Shown: positions 1 to 9,630 of the stretch, one piece after another
How positions within the stretch are numbered: the stretch's first letter is position 1
Layout: each line of letters starts with the position of its first letter
Source of the DNA: Nemertoderma westbladi
Taxonomy: Eukaryota; Xenacoelomorpha; Nemertodermatida; Nemertodermatidae
Assembly (NCBI GenBank): GCA_032718475.1
Contig: JAUCBJ010003929.1
Span: 1-20,182 of the forward strand
Length of the DNA stretch: 20,182 bases
Direction of reading: 5' to 3'
Position numbers and translations under genes: made by a program
The notes under the pieces: generated by a model
The model's input: only the letters and a program-made list of their open reading frames with translations
Database searches by the model: none
What the model was told of the DNA's origin: nothing

Positions 1-245
1 ATAGTGTTATTGTTTATAGCGTTACTAAGGAATATGTTTATTACCATATTTATTTTAAAAATTATACACCATTATAATAATGTTTGAAGGCTTTATTGCA
101 ATGTAAAACAATTTGTGTTATTTCTTGATTGTGTAGTGTTATTGTTTATAGTGTTACTAAGCAACCAGGCAATATGTTTGTCACCCGAAAGAAGATAAAA
201 TTATTATATTGAAAGAAAGGCTTTATTATCTTCATACTATATTTA
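1..245. repeat. imperfect tandem duplication, ~130-140 bp unit
   Basis: The stretch starting at 2 (TAGTGTTATTGTTTATAG, then GTTACTAAG) recurs at 134 with one base change. The AATATGTTT at 31 recurs at 171, and AAGGCTTTATT at 87 recurs at 217. The offset drifts between 130 and 140 because of small indels, including an 8 bp insertion near 163. The first copy is cut by the window edge, so the array may continue to the left. No coding potential is seen. Confidence 0.7.
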
Positions 246-261
246 ACACTTTATCTTGCGT

Positions 262-348
262 AGCATGATAGCTCATTCGGTAGAGCGCCGGACTTTGAAA
301 GTAATATGTCCAGGTTCGATTCTGTAAGAAAGATAATATTTTTTTTTT
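262..348 (+). pseudogene. tRNA-like relic or SINE head with A box, B box and T-run
   Basis: TAGCTCATTCGG (269-280) followed by TAGAGC looks like a tRNA D-arm and internal A box. GGTTCGATTCT (313-323) is a near-perfect B box. A run of ten T (339-348) could end pol III transcription. If aligned to a tRNA, the loop CTTTGAA would carry anticodon TTG (Gln). The anticodon stem, T stem and acceptor stem do not pair properly, so a working tRNA is unlikely. It is more plausibly a tRNA pseudogene or the head of a tRNA-derived SINE. Pol III transcription may still be possible. Confidence 0.6.
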
Positions 349-470
349 GCAAATTCAGCAGAAACTTTATTTTTTGATTTTTTATGATAGTCATTATGAA
401 TGAAGTATTTAAGTATATTTTAGAATTATTTTGTGTTCATACGTCAAGACCCACCCGTCATGTTATGATA

Positions 471-573
471 GTTTAATTTGGAATAAGTATTTTTAGTTAA
501 TTGAATTGTGCTTAATATAGGTCAGTTTAATTTGGAATAAGTATTTTAGAATTGAATTGTGCATAATATAGGT
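471..573. repeat. two-copy tandem repeat, ~52 bp
   Basis: The copies at 471-522 and 525-573 both begin GTTTAATTTGGAATAAGTATTT, continue through ATTGAATTGTGC and end TAATATAGGT. A small deletion in the second copy accounts for the length difference. The purpose is unknown. Confidence 0.8.
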
Positions 574-593
574 TATATGAAGGTTATATTTGG

Positions 594-638
594 GGAAAAC
601 ATCTTGCGACAATCATAATATCGCTGTTGATGTTTTCC
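594..638. repeat. 10 bp inverted repeat (hairpin)
   Basis: GGAAAACATC (594-603) and GATGTTTTCC (629-638) are perfect reverse complements with a 25 base loop. It could be a fold-back fragment or chance. Nothing links it to a gene. Confidence 0.55.
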
Positions 639-762
639 GGGGCGGTGTTAAACTCTGTACGTACTGCAGTAGCAATACAGGAAAAAACTCATTTATTTTG
701 TGCCAATACATTTCTACCTAAACGGGTGGCCCTTCTAAATTGATTTAGATACTGTTCAGTTA

Positions 763-820
763 TGCGCATGCGCCAGGCCCATTCCATGTAGGTGATAAGA
801 AGGGCGCTGTGATTGGCCAT
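763..820. promoter_or_regulatory. orphan promoter-like cluster (NRF1-type site + inverted CCAAT box)
   Basis: TGCGCATGCGCC (763-774) matches the palindromic NRF1 site found in many animal housekeeping promoters. GATTGGCCAT (811-820) contains an inverted CCAAT box and a YY1-like core. The pairing resembles a TATA-less core promoter. No coding exon is recognised close by on either strand, so the driven gene, if any, is unknown or outside the window. Confidence 0.35.
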
Positions 821-2136
821 TTATCTGTTTGCTGGACGAATAAGAAAGCTAGTAGCTTCTCATATCCAAGTAAAAACCGGTTTACTGAATTTTATGCAAT
901 GTCAACGAGAACTTACTGGAACCGGTAAAAACCAGTTTTGTTATTATATGGTTGCAAAACAGACCTATATTCTTACAGTATTACTCTTCAAGATTTTATA
1001 TTGAATTTTGTTTCAGATTATTGTATTGAATTTATCTTATATCCAAGTTCTGATTTTGTACCGTTAAATGTATTCGTACCTATAGATATGTATTAACCCA
1101 ATTATTTGTTTGTGTTGGTAATTTTGCAAATCAGTATGCGATAAAGACATCCAGCGATCGGTTCGGAATTAAAACCCCATTGTTTTAACATGAGAGGCGC
1201 ATTCTCCGTCTAATATAATTATGGAGTGAGGAGGTCGAGCCGTACCGGCCGACTGCAGGAGCCCAAAATGGATGGATGATGTTACACAACACGAGTGAAA
1301 CATAAGGGCAGTAAGTTCGACTGGGCAAGCCACAAGGGGAGGGGGGTCTCATTAGGTTGATGTACACAATTCCATTAGGTTAACTGGTGCTTTAACTATT
1401 TCCTGTACTTGGGTTTGGGCCAAATTGAACCGGGATACCCCATCATAATAACCACACAGGCATCACGGAAGTGCAAAGGGGGGAGAGTGTTGATATATAT
1501 TTGGTATCAGCGCTCATCGTTTTGGCTTAGGTTTGGGTCTCATTGGGATACTAATATTCATTTCACTTCATCTTAAATTATTTTGACTTTGTTGGGGGTG
1601 AGTAAGCTTATATACCAAGTTTCAGCTACAGCATTATCCACAGTCCAGAAATAAATGTATTTGGGTATTTAGATAGCTAATCATCTCTCTCTCACAATCA
1701 TTAGTTTGACACTCTTACAGTTACTTTACAGAGTAGAAGTGAAAATTAGAGAATATCGGCAATTGATCCACGAGATAACCAGGTTTAGTATTGCGTATAG
1801 TTTCCTTCCTTTTACTACCGTCGACAGCGGTGCGGTGTATAGAAATATACAGAATTTGTTATAGCGGGAAAATTTAAGATAAATTGTTATTTATATTTGT
1901 TTGTTTATAAATTGTACTCGATACAACCCTTACCTATCGGCAGTTTAGCTTGCAGTATACGTGGTGGATAAGGGGCCATCACGCTAGTAAATTGTATTAA
2001 AGGTTGATAATATTAGCAGGCAGGCAGGGATTCCCCACCAACTGGAGTTTCCTTGTTGAGCTTTATATAGACCGGTTTATTGTTTTGTTTTCTTTAGAAA
2101 CTGATACGTATTGCGATAATTTGATACGTATTCTAC

Positions 2137-2519
2137 ACCCATATAGGGTGTTTGTGTCCCGTATAGGGTTTGTATTGCTTATAATGATTTCAAATAGTTT
2201 CTAAATATAGGGGAATACTCAAAAGAATATAGAATTCACTACCATAGCTTCAATTTCAATTTGTCCCGAATAGGTTGTTCATGTCCCATATAGGGTGTTT
2301 GTGTCCCATATAGGGTGTTTGTGTCCCAAATTGCGTGTGACTTTAGCAAAATGACTTTACATAGTTTATAAATATAATGGAATACTCAAAAGAAAATAGA
2401 ATTCACTATCATAGCTTTAATTTAAATTTGTCCCAAATAGGTTGTTTTTGTCCCATATAGGGTGTTTGTGTGCCAAATAGCGTGTGACTTTCTCAAAATG
2501 ATTTTACATAGTTTATAAA
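2137..2519 (-). repeat. satellite array, inverted left arm (about 2 units)
   Basis: This is the same satellite as 2551-4650 in the opposite orientation, with motifs reading GGGTGTTTGTGTCCCATATA. Two anchor points (ATAGCTT at 2244 and 2411) are 167 bp apart, matching the long unit of the right arm. The copies nearest the inversion are very similar to the right arm and the outermost copy (2137-2215) is more decayed. Confidence 0.9.
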
Positions 2520-2550
2520 GAAAAAATATTTTTTTTATTATTCCATTATA
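2520..2550. other. spacer at the centre of the satellite inversion
   Basis: A 31 bp AT-only centre apart from one G and two C. It separates AGTTTATAAA (ending 2519) from its reverse complement TTTATAAACT (starting 2551). The flanking arms continue as near-perfect reverse complements through the CATTTTGAGAAAGTCA segment and on into the GGGACAC modules. The right half of the spacer (TTCCATTATA, 2541-2550) still belongs to a normal unit, so the break lies inside one unit. Confidence 0.85.
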
Positions 2551-4650
2551 TTTATAAACTATGTAAAATCATTTTGAGAAAGTCATACACTATTTGGGAC
2601 ACAAACACCCTATATGGGACACAAACACCCTATTTGGGACAAATTTAAATTAAAGCTATGATACTGAATTATATTTTCTTTTGAGTATTCCATGAGATTT
2701 AGAAACTAATTAAAATCATTTTGAGAAAGTAACACGCTATTTGGGACACAAACACCCTATATGGGACACAAACAACCTATTTGGGACAAATTTAAATGAA
2801 AGCTATGATAGTGAATTCTATTTTCTTTTGAGTATTCCATTACATTTCGAAACTATTTGGAATCATTATAAGCACTTCACACCCTATACTGGACACAAAC
2901 ACCCTATATGGGACACAAACAACCTATTTGGGACAAATTTAAATTAAAGCTATGATAGCGGATTCTATTTTCTTTTGAGTATTTCCATTATATTTATAAA
3001 CTATGTAAAATCATTTTGAGAAAGTCACACGCTATTTGGGACACAAACACCCTATATGGGACACAAACACCCTATATGGGACATAAACAACCTATTTGGG
3101 ACAAATTTAAATTAAAGCTATGATAGTGGATTCTATTTTCTTTTGAGTATTTCCATTATATTTATAAACTATGTAAAATAATTTTGAGAAAGTCATACGC
3201 TATTTGGCACACAAACACCCTATATGGGACAAAAACAACCTATTTGGGACAAATTTAAATTAAAGCTATGATACTTAATTGTATTTTCTTTTGAGTATTC
3301 CATTATATTTATAAACTATGTAAAATAATTTTGAGAAAGTCACACGCTATTTGGGACACAAACACCCTATATGGGACACAAACACCCTATATGGGAAATA
3401 AACAACCTATTTGGGACAAATTTAAATTAAAGCTATGATAGTGGATTCTATTTTCTTTTGAGTATTTCCATTATATTTATAAACTATGTAAAATAATTTT
3501 GAGAAAGTCATACGCTATTTGGCACACAAACACCCTATATGGGACAAAAACAACCTATTTGGGACAAATTTAAATTAAAGCAATGATAGTGAATTCTATA
3601 TTCTTTTGAGTATTCCATTACATTTCGAAACTATTTGAAATCATTATAAGCACTTCACACCCTATACCGGACACAAACACCCTATATGGGACACAAACAA
3701 CCTATTTGGGACAAATTTAAATTAAAGCTATGATAGTGGATTCTATATTCTTTTGAGTATTCCACTACATTTCGAAACTATTTGAAATCTATTATAAGCA
3801 CTTCACACCCTTTACGGGACACAAACACCCTATATGGGACAAAAACAACCTATTTGGGACAAATTGAAATTAAAGCTATGGTAGTGAATTCTATATTCTT
3901 TTGAGTATTCCATGAGATTTAGAAACTAATTAAAATCACTTTGAGAAAGTAACACGCTATTTGGGACACAAACACCATATATGGGACACAAACAACCTAT
4001 TTGGGACAAATTTAAATTAAAGCTATGATAGTGGATTCTATTTTCTTTTGAGTATTTCCATTATATTTATAAACTATGTAAAATCATTTTGAGAAAGTGA
4101 CACGCTATTTGGGACACAAACACCCTATATGGGACACAAACACCCTATATGGGACACAAACAACCTATTTGGTACAAATTTAAATGAAAGCTATGATAGT
4201 GATTTCTATATTCTTTTGGTTATTCCATTACATTTCGAAACTATTTGAAATCATTATAAGCACTTCACACCCTATACCGGACACAAACACCCTATATGGG
4301 ACATAAACAACCTATTTGGGACAAATTTAAATTAAAGCTATGATAGTGGATTATATTTTCTTTTGAGTATTTCCATTATATTTATAAACTATGTAAAATC
4401 ATTTTGAGAAAGTGACACGCTATTTGGGACACAAACACCATATATGGGACACAAACACCCTATATGGGACACAAACAACCTATTTGGGACAAATTTAAAT
4501 GAAAGCTATGATAGTGAATTCTATATTCTTTTGGGTATTCCATTACATTTCGAAACTATTCGAAATCATTATAAGCACTTCACACCCTATACGGGACACA
4601 AACACCCTATATGGGACACAAACAACCTATTTGAGTCAAATTTAAGACTT
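2551..4650 (+). repeat. satellite array with 147/168 bp units and a 20 bp module
   Basis: Anchor AGC(T/A)ATG occurs at 2654, 2801, 2948, 3116, 3264, 3431, 3579, 3726, 3874, 4021, 4189, 4336 and 4504. The spacings are 147 or 148, or 167 or 168. The difference is one extra copy of the 20 bp module CACCCTATATGGGACACAAA. Units fall into three types by their middle segment: TATTTATAAACTATG, CATTTCGAAACTATT, or GATTTAGAAACTAAT. Dimers of about 315 bp recur (2948-3263, 3264-3578, 4021-4335), which is a higher-order structure. Open frames inside are by-products of the repeat. The array ends at about 4630-4650 in decayed sequence. Confidence 0.95.
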
Positions 4651-4757
4651 ATTAAGGACTATTTGGGATGAAGTTGAGTCTGGGGGAGGAGGTTGCGATA
4701 TCACTAATTTGTTTGTCATTTAATTATTATTATACGAATGTATTTAGATTTATTATA

Positions 4758-4884
4758 TGTGAATAAATTGCACCACATGAATAAATTGCACAATGAATAA
4801 ATTGCACAATGAATAAATTGCATAATGAATAAATTGCACAACATGACAAATTGCACAATATGAATAAATTGTACAACATGAAAT
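4758..4884 (+). repeat. short tandem repeat (ATGAATAAATTGCACA)
   Basis: About six imperfect copies of a 16-20 bp unit, GAATAAATTGCAC followed by A, ACA or CACAT, run from 4758 to about 4884. The later copies decay, one to GACAAATTGCACA and one to GAATAAATTGTACA. It lies just after the large satellite array. Confidence 0.85.
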
Positions 4885-5560
4885 TAAATAACGTGACTAT
4901 GATGACACTATAGCCTATAATGTATCACAGTCTTACAGGCCATTTGCAAGGCACCCACAGTATATCTTTAACCATAACTAGGGAACGTATTCCAAATGCC
5001 CTTATTTAGAATGGGAATTTCCACTGTACATATACCTCAACCAGCTCTTGTCCCAAATACGTTGCTCTGTCCAGTATAGGTTGTTATAATGAGCCCCGGA
5101 TTCGTAGCTGGCACTTGGATTATATATCAGTGGAATTTTCCATTAACCTTTACATTATATAGCCAATAAGGGAGATGCCTAACTTTAGGAATGTTGGTAT
5201 TGGTTCGATGACGAGGAGTTGGCTCATATGATGATTTCATTGGATGCCCCTATATGGGACAGGTTGGAAATCATTACACAACCTATTTGGGACAGGTAGG
5301 AATAATAGAAAGCCCCATAGAAGTGAAGGGAAACACCCTATTCTGGACAATGATGTAGACACTACTCAATAAGCATGGTGGACAGCCCATGACTTTCTTG
5401 AGGCGCATCTTAACGGACACTGGCCTTGAAGATGCGGATGATCTAGCAAATGTCATGGGTGATAGGGAGTTGTGGCAGTGCAATTTTGTCGATAAGCCGA
5501 CACAGCATTCTTAAAAATGCAGCTGCAATGCAGCATGCCGATCCTAGTAGTAGTAGCTAT
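4885..5560. other. intergenic stretch with dispersed satellite relics
   Basis: No gene recognised. Fragments of the upstream satellite motif are scattered here: TTGTCCCAAATACGTTG and GTCCAGTATAGGTTGTT near 5048-5085, then CCCTATATGGGACAGG and CCTATTTGGGACAGG at about 5248-5300, and ACACCCTATTCTGGACA near 5332. They suggest that the array once reached further or grew out of local sequence. Confidence 0.55.
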
Positions 5561-5719
5561 GTCTGTATGTGCCATGAACTGACTGACTGATGAAACATAT
5601 ACCTGTATACTGTCAGTCTGTCTGACTGTACATGGGATTATCCTACCGGTAGCCTAGACACTACTGCACTACATGATTTTACTTCTACAGTTCTATCCAG
5701 CTATCAGTTTGATTTGTTG

Positions 5720-5770
5720 TGCTTTTTTTACTTTTTTTTGTGCTTTTTTTTACTTTTTTGTGCTTTTTGT
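5720..5770 (+). repeat. TGTGCTTTTTTTACTTTTT tandem repeat
   Basis: Two full copies and one partial copy of a ~21 bp unit, TGTGC + T-run + AC + T-run. Simple T-rich sequence with no sign of function. Confidence 0.75.
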
Positions 5771-6283
5771 AGTATTTAGTACTGTAGTAGGACCCCTCTG
5801 TGGCTCCTGGCCTATCTCAGTACTGCAGTATCTGCTGATCTGAGCTGTGGTACCGGCACCGGTAGTAACTGCAGTACAGCAGTACCGGTATGGGTAACTG
5901 TTGAACTGCTGAACTGAACTGTTGAATGTTGCTTTCGGGAGGCCATACTGCTGTACTGCCATAGTCAGATAGTCCTGCATTCCTGCGTCCTGCTGTCCCG
6001 TATTCTGGCCTGGCAATTGGCACTACACACTACCAGACTACTGCAGTCAGGCGTAGTCAGGCAGTATAACATATAACGACACCCCAGCACTTTTACATGG
6101 CGTATGGTGTTCTTGTTCATAATCATGTAACAAGTTTTAGTAATAAACTCGTAATAAACCGTAATTTAACTATACGCCTAGTGCCAGAGTGGGAGTGCCT
6201 AGCTGCCTAGTACAAATTAATTATATAGCCAGATAGCTGCAATTTATTATTACATTACGCCAGTACGTACCGGTACTGTCCTC

Positions 6284-7103
6284 GTATCTACTAGGGCTCG
6301 ATCGGAGCTCCGGCCTCCGGCTCCGGCTCCGGCCATTTTGGCACCTCCGGCTCCTGCTCCGGCTCCGGTAAAAATATTGCCGGAGTTAATTTTTTAATAA
6401 AGTATTATATTTCGTGCATATTCTAATCTGAACAATTATTTACACTATAAGTACTGTCATACTGCAGTACTGTAGTACAGCTTCAATATCAAGCATAATA
6501 CTGCAGTATTTACTTAGTCAATGACTGACTGACTATCTGACTATACTGCAGTACTGGTACTGGCCAGCTGGCTGACTACTGGACTATTACAGATAGGCCA
6601 TACTGTAAAAAATTGTTGTAAATGCTATGATTGTACACTGCACCACTGCAGCCATTTACTGACTGTCATGCCAGCATAATGTACTGCAGTACTGGTACAT
6701 CAGTACATGTAGCCTACGGTACAGCGGTAGGCAACCTACAGTACACACCTCTACCACACAGCCACAGTTAGACAGTTAGTGAGTTAGGTACTGTAGGTAA
6801 TTTTTAGCCGTCAGCGTCAGGCCGTCTGTCCTTGATAAATTAATTACTTAAATTTTAAATTGAAAATTCGTAAATCTATAAATTATGAAATTAATTAGAC
6901 CTACAGTACAGCAGTATGATTGATTATGAGTGATTGGCGAACGATAACCATAGGCCTACTTTATTTTTTTTAAATAAATATTTAAATTTTTAAAATTTTT
7001 TGAAAAACTCCGGCTCCTGCTCCGGCTCCGGCCAAATTGTCCAACTCCGGCTCCTGCTCCGGCTCCGGCCAAATCCCAACTCCGATCGAGCCCTAGTATC
7101 TAC
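6284..7103. mobile_element. non-autonomous hAT-like element, copy 1 (804 bp) with 8 bp TSD
   Basis: The element spans 6292-7095. Its ends are perfect terminal inverted repeats, TAGGGCTCGATCGGAG at the left and its reverse complement at the right. It is flanked on both sides by the 8 bp direct repeat GTATCTAC (6284-6291 and 7096-7103). An 8 bp target duplication and TAGGG-type ends are hallmarks of the hAT superfamily. Next to each end lie clusters of CTCCGG hexamers, which resemble hAT subterminal transposase-binding repeats. The interior is AT-rich and full of TACTGCAGTA words, with no transposase frame, so movement would need a transposase supplied from elsewhere. Confidence 0.9.
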
Positions 7104-7391
7104 CGTATACCGGTAGCAAGTACTTGTTGGTTGTATTATTCTTGTCGTTTTGTACTGCTGTACTGCAGTACTGTACTATAATATCTATCTACATACTGTA
7201 CATTCTTTCATATTTATAATTAATTTATGCAGTGCATTTGCAGTGGTCAGGCTGTCAGGTGGTGGCAGGGCTGCAGGGTGGTGCCGCGTACTGGCGTACG
7301 GCCAGACGGCGGTATGTACCTTTTTTCCCACTTTTTGAAAAGCAGTACCGGCACTGCCAGACTGCTGTTGTTCAGAAGGCTTACCGGTAGC

Positions 7392-7420
7392 TCTGTCTGT
7401 CTGTCAGTCTGTCTGTCTGT
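7392..7420 (+). repeat. (CTGT)n microsatellite
   Basis: Seven CTGT-type tetramers interrupted once by CAGT. Simple repeat. Confidence 0.85.
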
Positions 7421-7602
7421 AGCTCGGCTGCTCGGTGAAAATGAAGAGCTAGGTACGTGGTACGTCCAGGGCAGCAGGGTCCGGTCCAGCCAGGCCAGCC
7501 AGACGTCGACTGTAAAAAATTCGCGCAGCATCCAGGCATTTCTGTCAGTCCAGCAGTCCTGCAGTCTGTCACTCTGTCAGTTTCGATGCTGTCAGGCCCG
7601 TA

Positions 7603-8160
7603 TGCTAAGTGATTTTTTTGTGCGCCGAACGCGACGCGGCACAGAAAAAAATGTGCGCCTGCGCAGTCGAAAACAGTGCAAAATCCGCGTGCGCAGCAGA
7701 AAAACTGCGCGAGATTGGCGCGCGCAGCAGAAATTCTGCGCGAGATTGGCGCGCACAGCAGAAATACTGCGCGAAATCTCCTACCACGTACCTGCCTGCC
7801 TACTGCTGTACTGGCCTAAAGCACACCAAGCAGCCAAGTAGCAAGTAGGAGGCTTATTATTTCAGTAGGCCTATTTCTTACAGTACAGTCTTATCTGTAT
7901 TGTCATTACCCTGTTACCGGTAGTCAGCAGACTGCCAGGGGTAGCGGGTAGGTCTACTTACCGGTACTGACTTAGTGCTGTAGTGCAAGTCTGAGCCGTG
8001 CTATCAATTTTCTGCGCCTGCGCCTGTCGCGCCCCGCTCTAAATTTTCTGCGCCTGCGCGCTGCGCGGCGCTGCGCGGCGCTCTCAATTTTCTGCGCCTG
8101 CTCCAAATTATGGAAAAAATTGTGCGCCGAACGCGTTCGGCGTACATGCCCTACTTAGCA
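7603..8160. mobile_element. inverted-repeat element rich in GCGC words (~558 bp, probable MITE)
   Basis: TGCTAAGT (7603-7610) and its reverse complement (8153-8160) bracket the segment. About 10 bp further in, both ends carry CGCCGAACGCG in inverted orientation. The left subterminal part (about 7680-7782) has three ~31-33 bp tandem units containing GCAGCAGAAA and CTGCGCGAGATTGG. The right part has three AATTTTCTGCGCCTGCGC units (about 8006, 8042 and 8087). The right end alternatively reads ...GCCCTA at 8153, like the TAGGGC end of the hAT elements, but no matching 8 bp target duplication is found on the left. No transposase is encoded. The exact borders are uncertain. Confidence 0.5.
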
Positions 8161-8529
8161 GAATGGCTGTCAGGCTGTCGGTTGCGGCTTGCGGTAAGCC
8201 TACGCTACCTGGCTACCGCTACGTCTGCTGTGGCGTGGCAGTGCTGCAGTGTGGGATGGGCACTGGCAGACTGGGCGGTAATCAGGTAATATTATTATTA
8301 TTATCGGACCGCGCACCGGTACCACATGACATACCACTCATACCAGCATAGAGTTAGACTGTCGACTTTCATACCGGCTGACCGGTACCACATACTGACC
8401 TGACATACTGACATAAATACAGAAATACTGAAATATAATACAGTAGGCCTAATAAACTACCGTGTATCAGACTATTACAGAATTAAGTGCTTGAACTGTT
8501 GAATCTGAACTCTGACTGACCAATTAGAA

Positions 8530-9630
8530 ATGTTTGGTGGCACAAAATTCGGATCGGCAGCGCCTCTAGCTGCATCACCCGCATCCATCCCAACCACATC
8601 GAGTAATGATGTTGTCGTACCCAGTCCCCCAGACGACACGGTCAGTTGTCTGCGATTCAGTCCAGCGGCTCTGAACCCGGCTACTTACCTGATCGCCGGG
8701 AGTTGGGACTCACAAGTCCGTTGCTGGGAAGTTGCTGCGAACGGGCAGTGCCAACCCAAAGCTGCGCAGACTCTCGGTGGCCCAGTGCTGGACGCGTGTT
8801 GGTCGGACGACGGGACCAAAGTGTTCGTCGCCGGCGCAGACAACCAGGGCAAGGTGTGGGACCTCGCCAGCCAGCAGACAACTCAAATAGCTCAGCACAA
8901 CGCCCCAATAAAAACAATCCACTGGGTTAAGGGTACCAACTACACCTGCGTTATGACTGGAAGTTGGGATAAAACATTAAAGTTCTGGGACTTGCGCAGC
9001 GCTAATCCAATTATGAATCTTCAGCTCCCAGATAAATGCTACGCCGCCGACGTGCTGTTCCCCATGGCTGTAGTCGTTACCGCACAGCGATCCGTTGTGG
9101 TTTATAACCTCGATCCGCAACCCTCTGAATACACGAAACTTTCCGACTCCCCTCTAAAATTCCAACACCGTTGTGTTTCCATCTTTAAAGATAAATCTAA
9201 GAATATTCCCATGGGTTACGCTCTCGGCTCTATAGAGGGTCGTTGTGCTATACAATACATCCAGCCTGTCCTTCCGAAGGACAACTTTACCTTCAAATGC
9301 CATCGGGATAGCCCAGCAAACAGCAGCACTGTTCAAGACCTTTACCCTGTGAACGATATCGCGTGCCATCCAGTTCATTACACTCTGGCTACAGTCGGTT
9401 CGGATAAGAAGTACGCCTTCTGGGATAAAGATGCCCGCACTAAGCTTAAAGGCTCGGATGCATTCGATCAGCAGTTGACTTGTTGTAACTTCAGCAACAT
9501 GGGTAACATATTCGCTTTTGCGACAGGTTACGATTGGACCAAGGGACACGACCAGTATAATCCCGCCAAGAAACCCATAATTTACCTACACGCGGCCGAC
9601 GAAGATTTAAAACCCAGAACCAAGAAATAA
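8530..9630 (+). CDS. RAE1: RAE1 mRNA export factor (WD40 protein), single exon
   Basis: A 366-residue homologue of RAE1 (Gle2), the beta-propeller that binds NUP98 at nuclear pores, aids mRNA export and acts in spindle assembly and the mitotic checkpoint. The start is an ATG with G at -3. The short N-terminus holds two FG dipeptides (residues 2-3 and 7-8), as in animal RAE1. WD40 blades are visible from residue ~35, with blade-ending motifs RCWEV (64-68), KVWDL (108-112) and KFWDL (151-155). Family signatures are [16 protein letters not shown] (84-99), [14 protein letters not shown] (141-154), [10 protein letters not shown] (250-259) and the C-terminal KDARTKLK and KPRTKK. Length is close to the human protein (368). 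The frame is uninterrupted although vertebrate RAE1 has many exons. No poly(A) tail or target duplication suggests a retrocopy. An ATTAAA at about 9798 is a possible poly(A) signal. Confidence 0.97.
   Translation: MFGGTKFGSAAPLAASPASIPTTSSNDVVVPSPPDDTVSCLRFSPAALNPATYLIAGSWDSQVRCWEVAANGQCQPKAAQTLGGPVLDACWSDDGTKVFVAGADNQGKVWDLASQQTTQIAQHNAPIKTIHWVKGTNYTCVMTGSWDKTLKFWDLRSANPIMNLQLPDKCYAADVLFPMAVVVTAQRSVVVYNLDPQPSEYTKLSDSPLKFQHRCVSIFKDKSKNIPMGYALGSIEGRCAIQYIQPVLPKDNFTFKCHRDSPANSSTVQDLYPVNDIACHPVHYTLATVGSDKKYAFWDKDARTKLKGSDAFDQQLTCCNFSNMGNIFAFATGYDWTKGHDQYNPAKKPIIYLHAADEDLKPRTKK

Larger units (their letters stand above)
349..2136. other. intergenic stretch, no gene recognised
   Basis: AT-rich DNA in which all open frames are short and start at non-ATG codons or lack any recognisable similarity. 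It holds a tandem duplication (471-573), a hairpin (594-638) and a promoter-like motif cluster (763-820), listed separately. A somewhat GC-richer patch at about 1190-1380 shows no convincing exon. Confidence 0.5.
5560..8520. repeat. palindromic-word-rich intergenic block upstream of RAE1
   Basis: The block is unusually dense in short self-complementary words. The 10-mer TACTGCAGTA occurs at 5821, 6460, 6499, 6544, 6682 and 7161. TACCGGTA and TAGGCCTA recur many times. ACTG/CAGT tetramers fill much of the rest. It has no coding gene; open frames such as 7227-7841 are low-complexity and have no recognisable domain. It holds two transposon-like elements, listed separately. The last ~130 bp may be the RAE1 promoter and 5' UTR. 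Confidence 0.6.

Noticed and set aside
262-333. Functional tRNA-Gln (TTG)
   Set aside because: The anticodon, T and acceptor stems do not pair.
813-1004. 63-codon open frame after the NRF1-like site
   Set aside because: It starts at TTG and its product shows no recognisable features.
2137-4650. CRISPR array
   Set aside because: The repeated 20 bp modules are separated by similar, not unique, sequence; units are long and divergent; no cas genes are present and the DNA is animal.
2551-4650. Array of CArG boxes (SRF sites)
   Set aside because: CCTATATGG and CCTATTTGG have five A/T bases between CC and GG, whereas the CArG box needs six.
2741-4671. Open frames at 2741-2947 and 4444-4671 that encode near-identical GHKHPIWDTNNLFGTNLN peptides
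   Set aside because: They are translations of the satellite unit; other units break the frame, and no start context or family supports a protein.
5283-6023. Minus-strand open frames near 5283-5483 and 5750-6023
   Set aside because: They lie in satellite relics or palindromic-word DNA, overlap each other in different frames and have no family signature.
7227-7841. A 204-codon open frame
   Set aside because: It runs through a CTGT microsatellite and the GCGC-rich element, starts upstream of both, is low-complexity and has no domain. It looks like a chance frame in GC-rich repeat DNA.
9154-9549. 131-codon antisense frame over RAE1
   Set aside because: Shadow of the RAE1 coding sequence, with no similarity of its own.
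8530-9630. RAE1 as a processed pseudogene
   Set aside because: The frame is intact over its full length with all key motifs, and no A tail or target duplication is seen.
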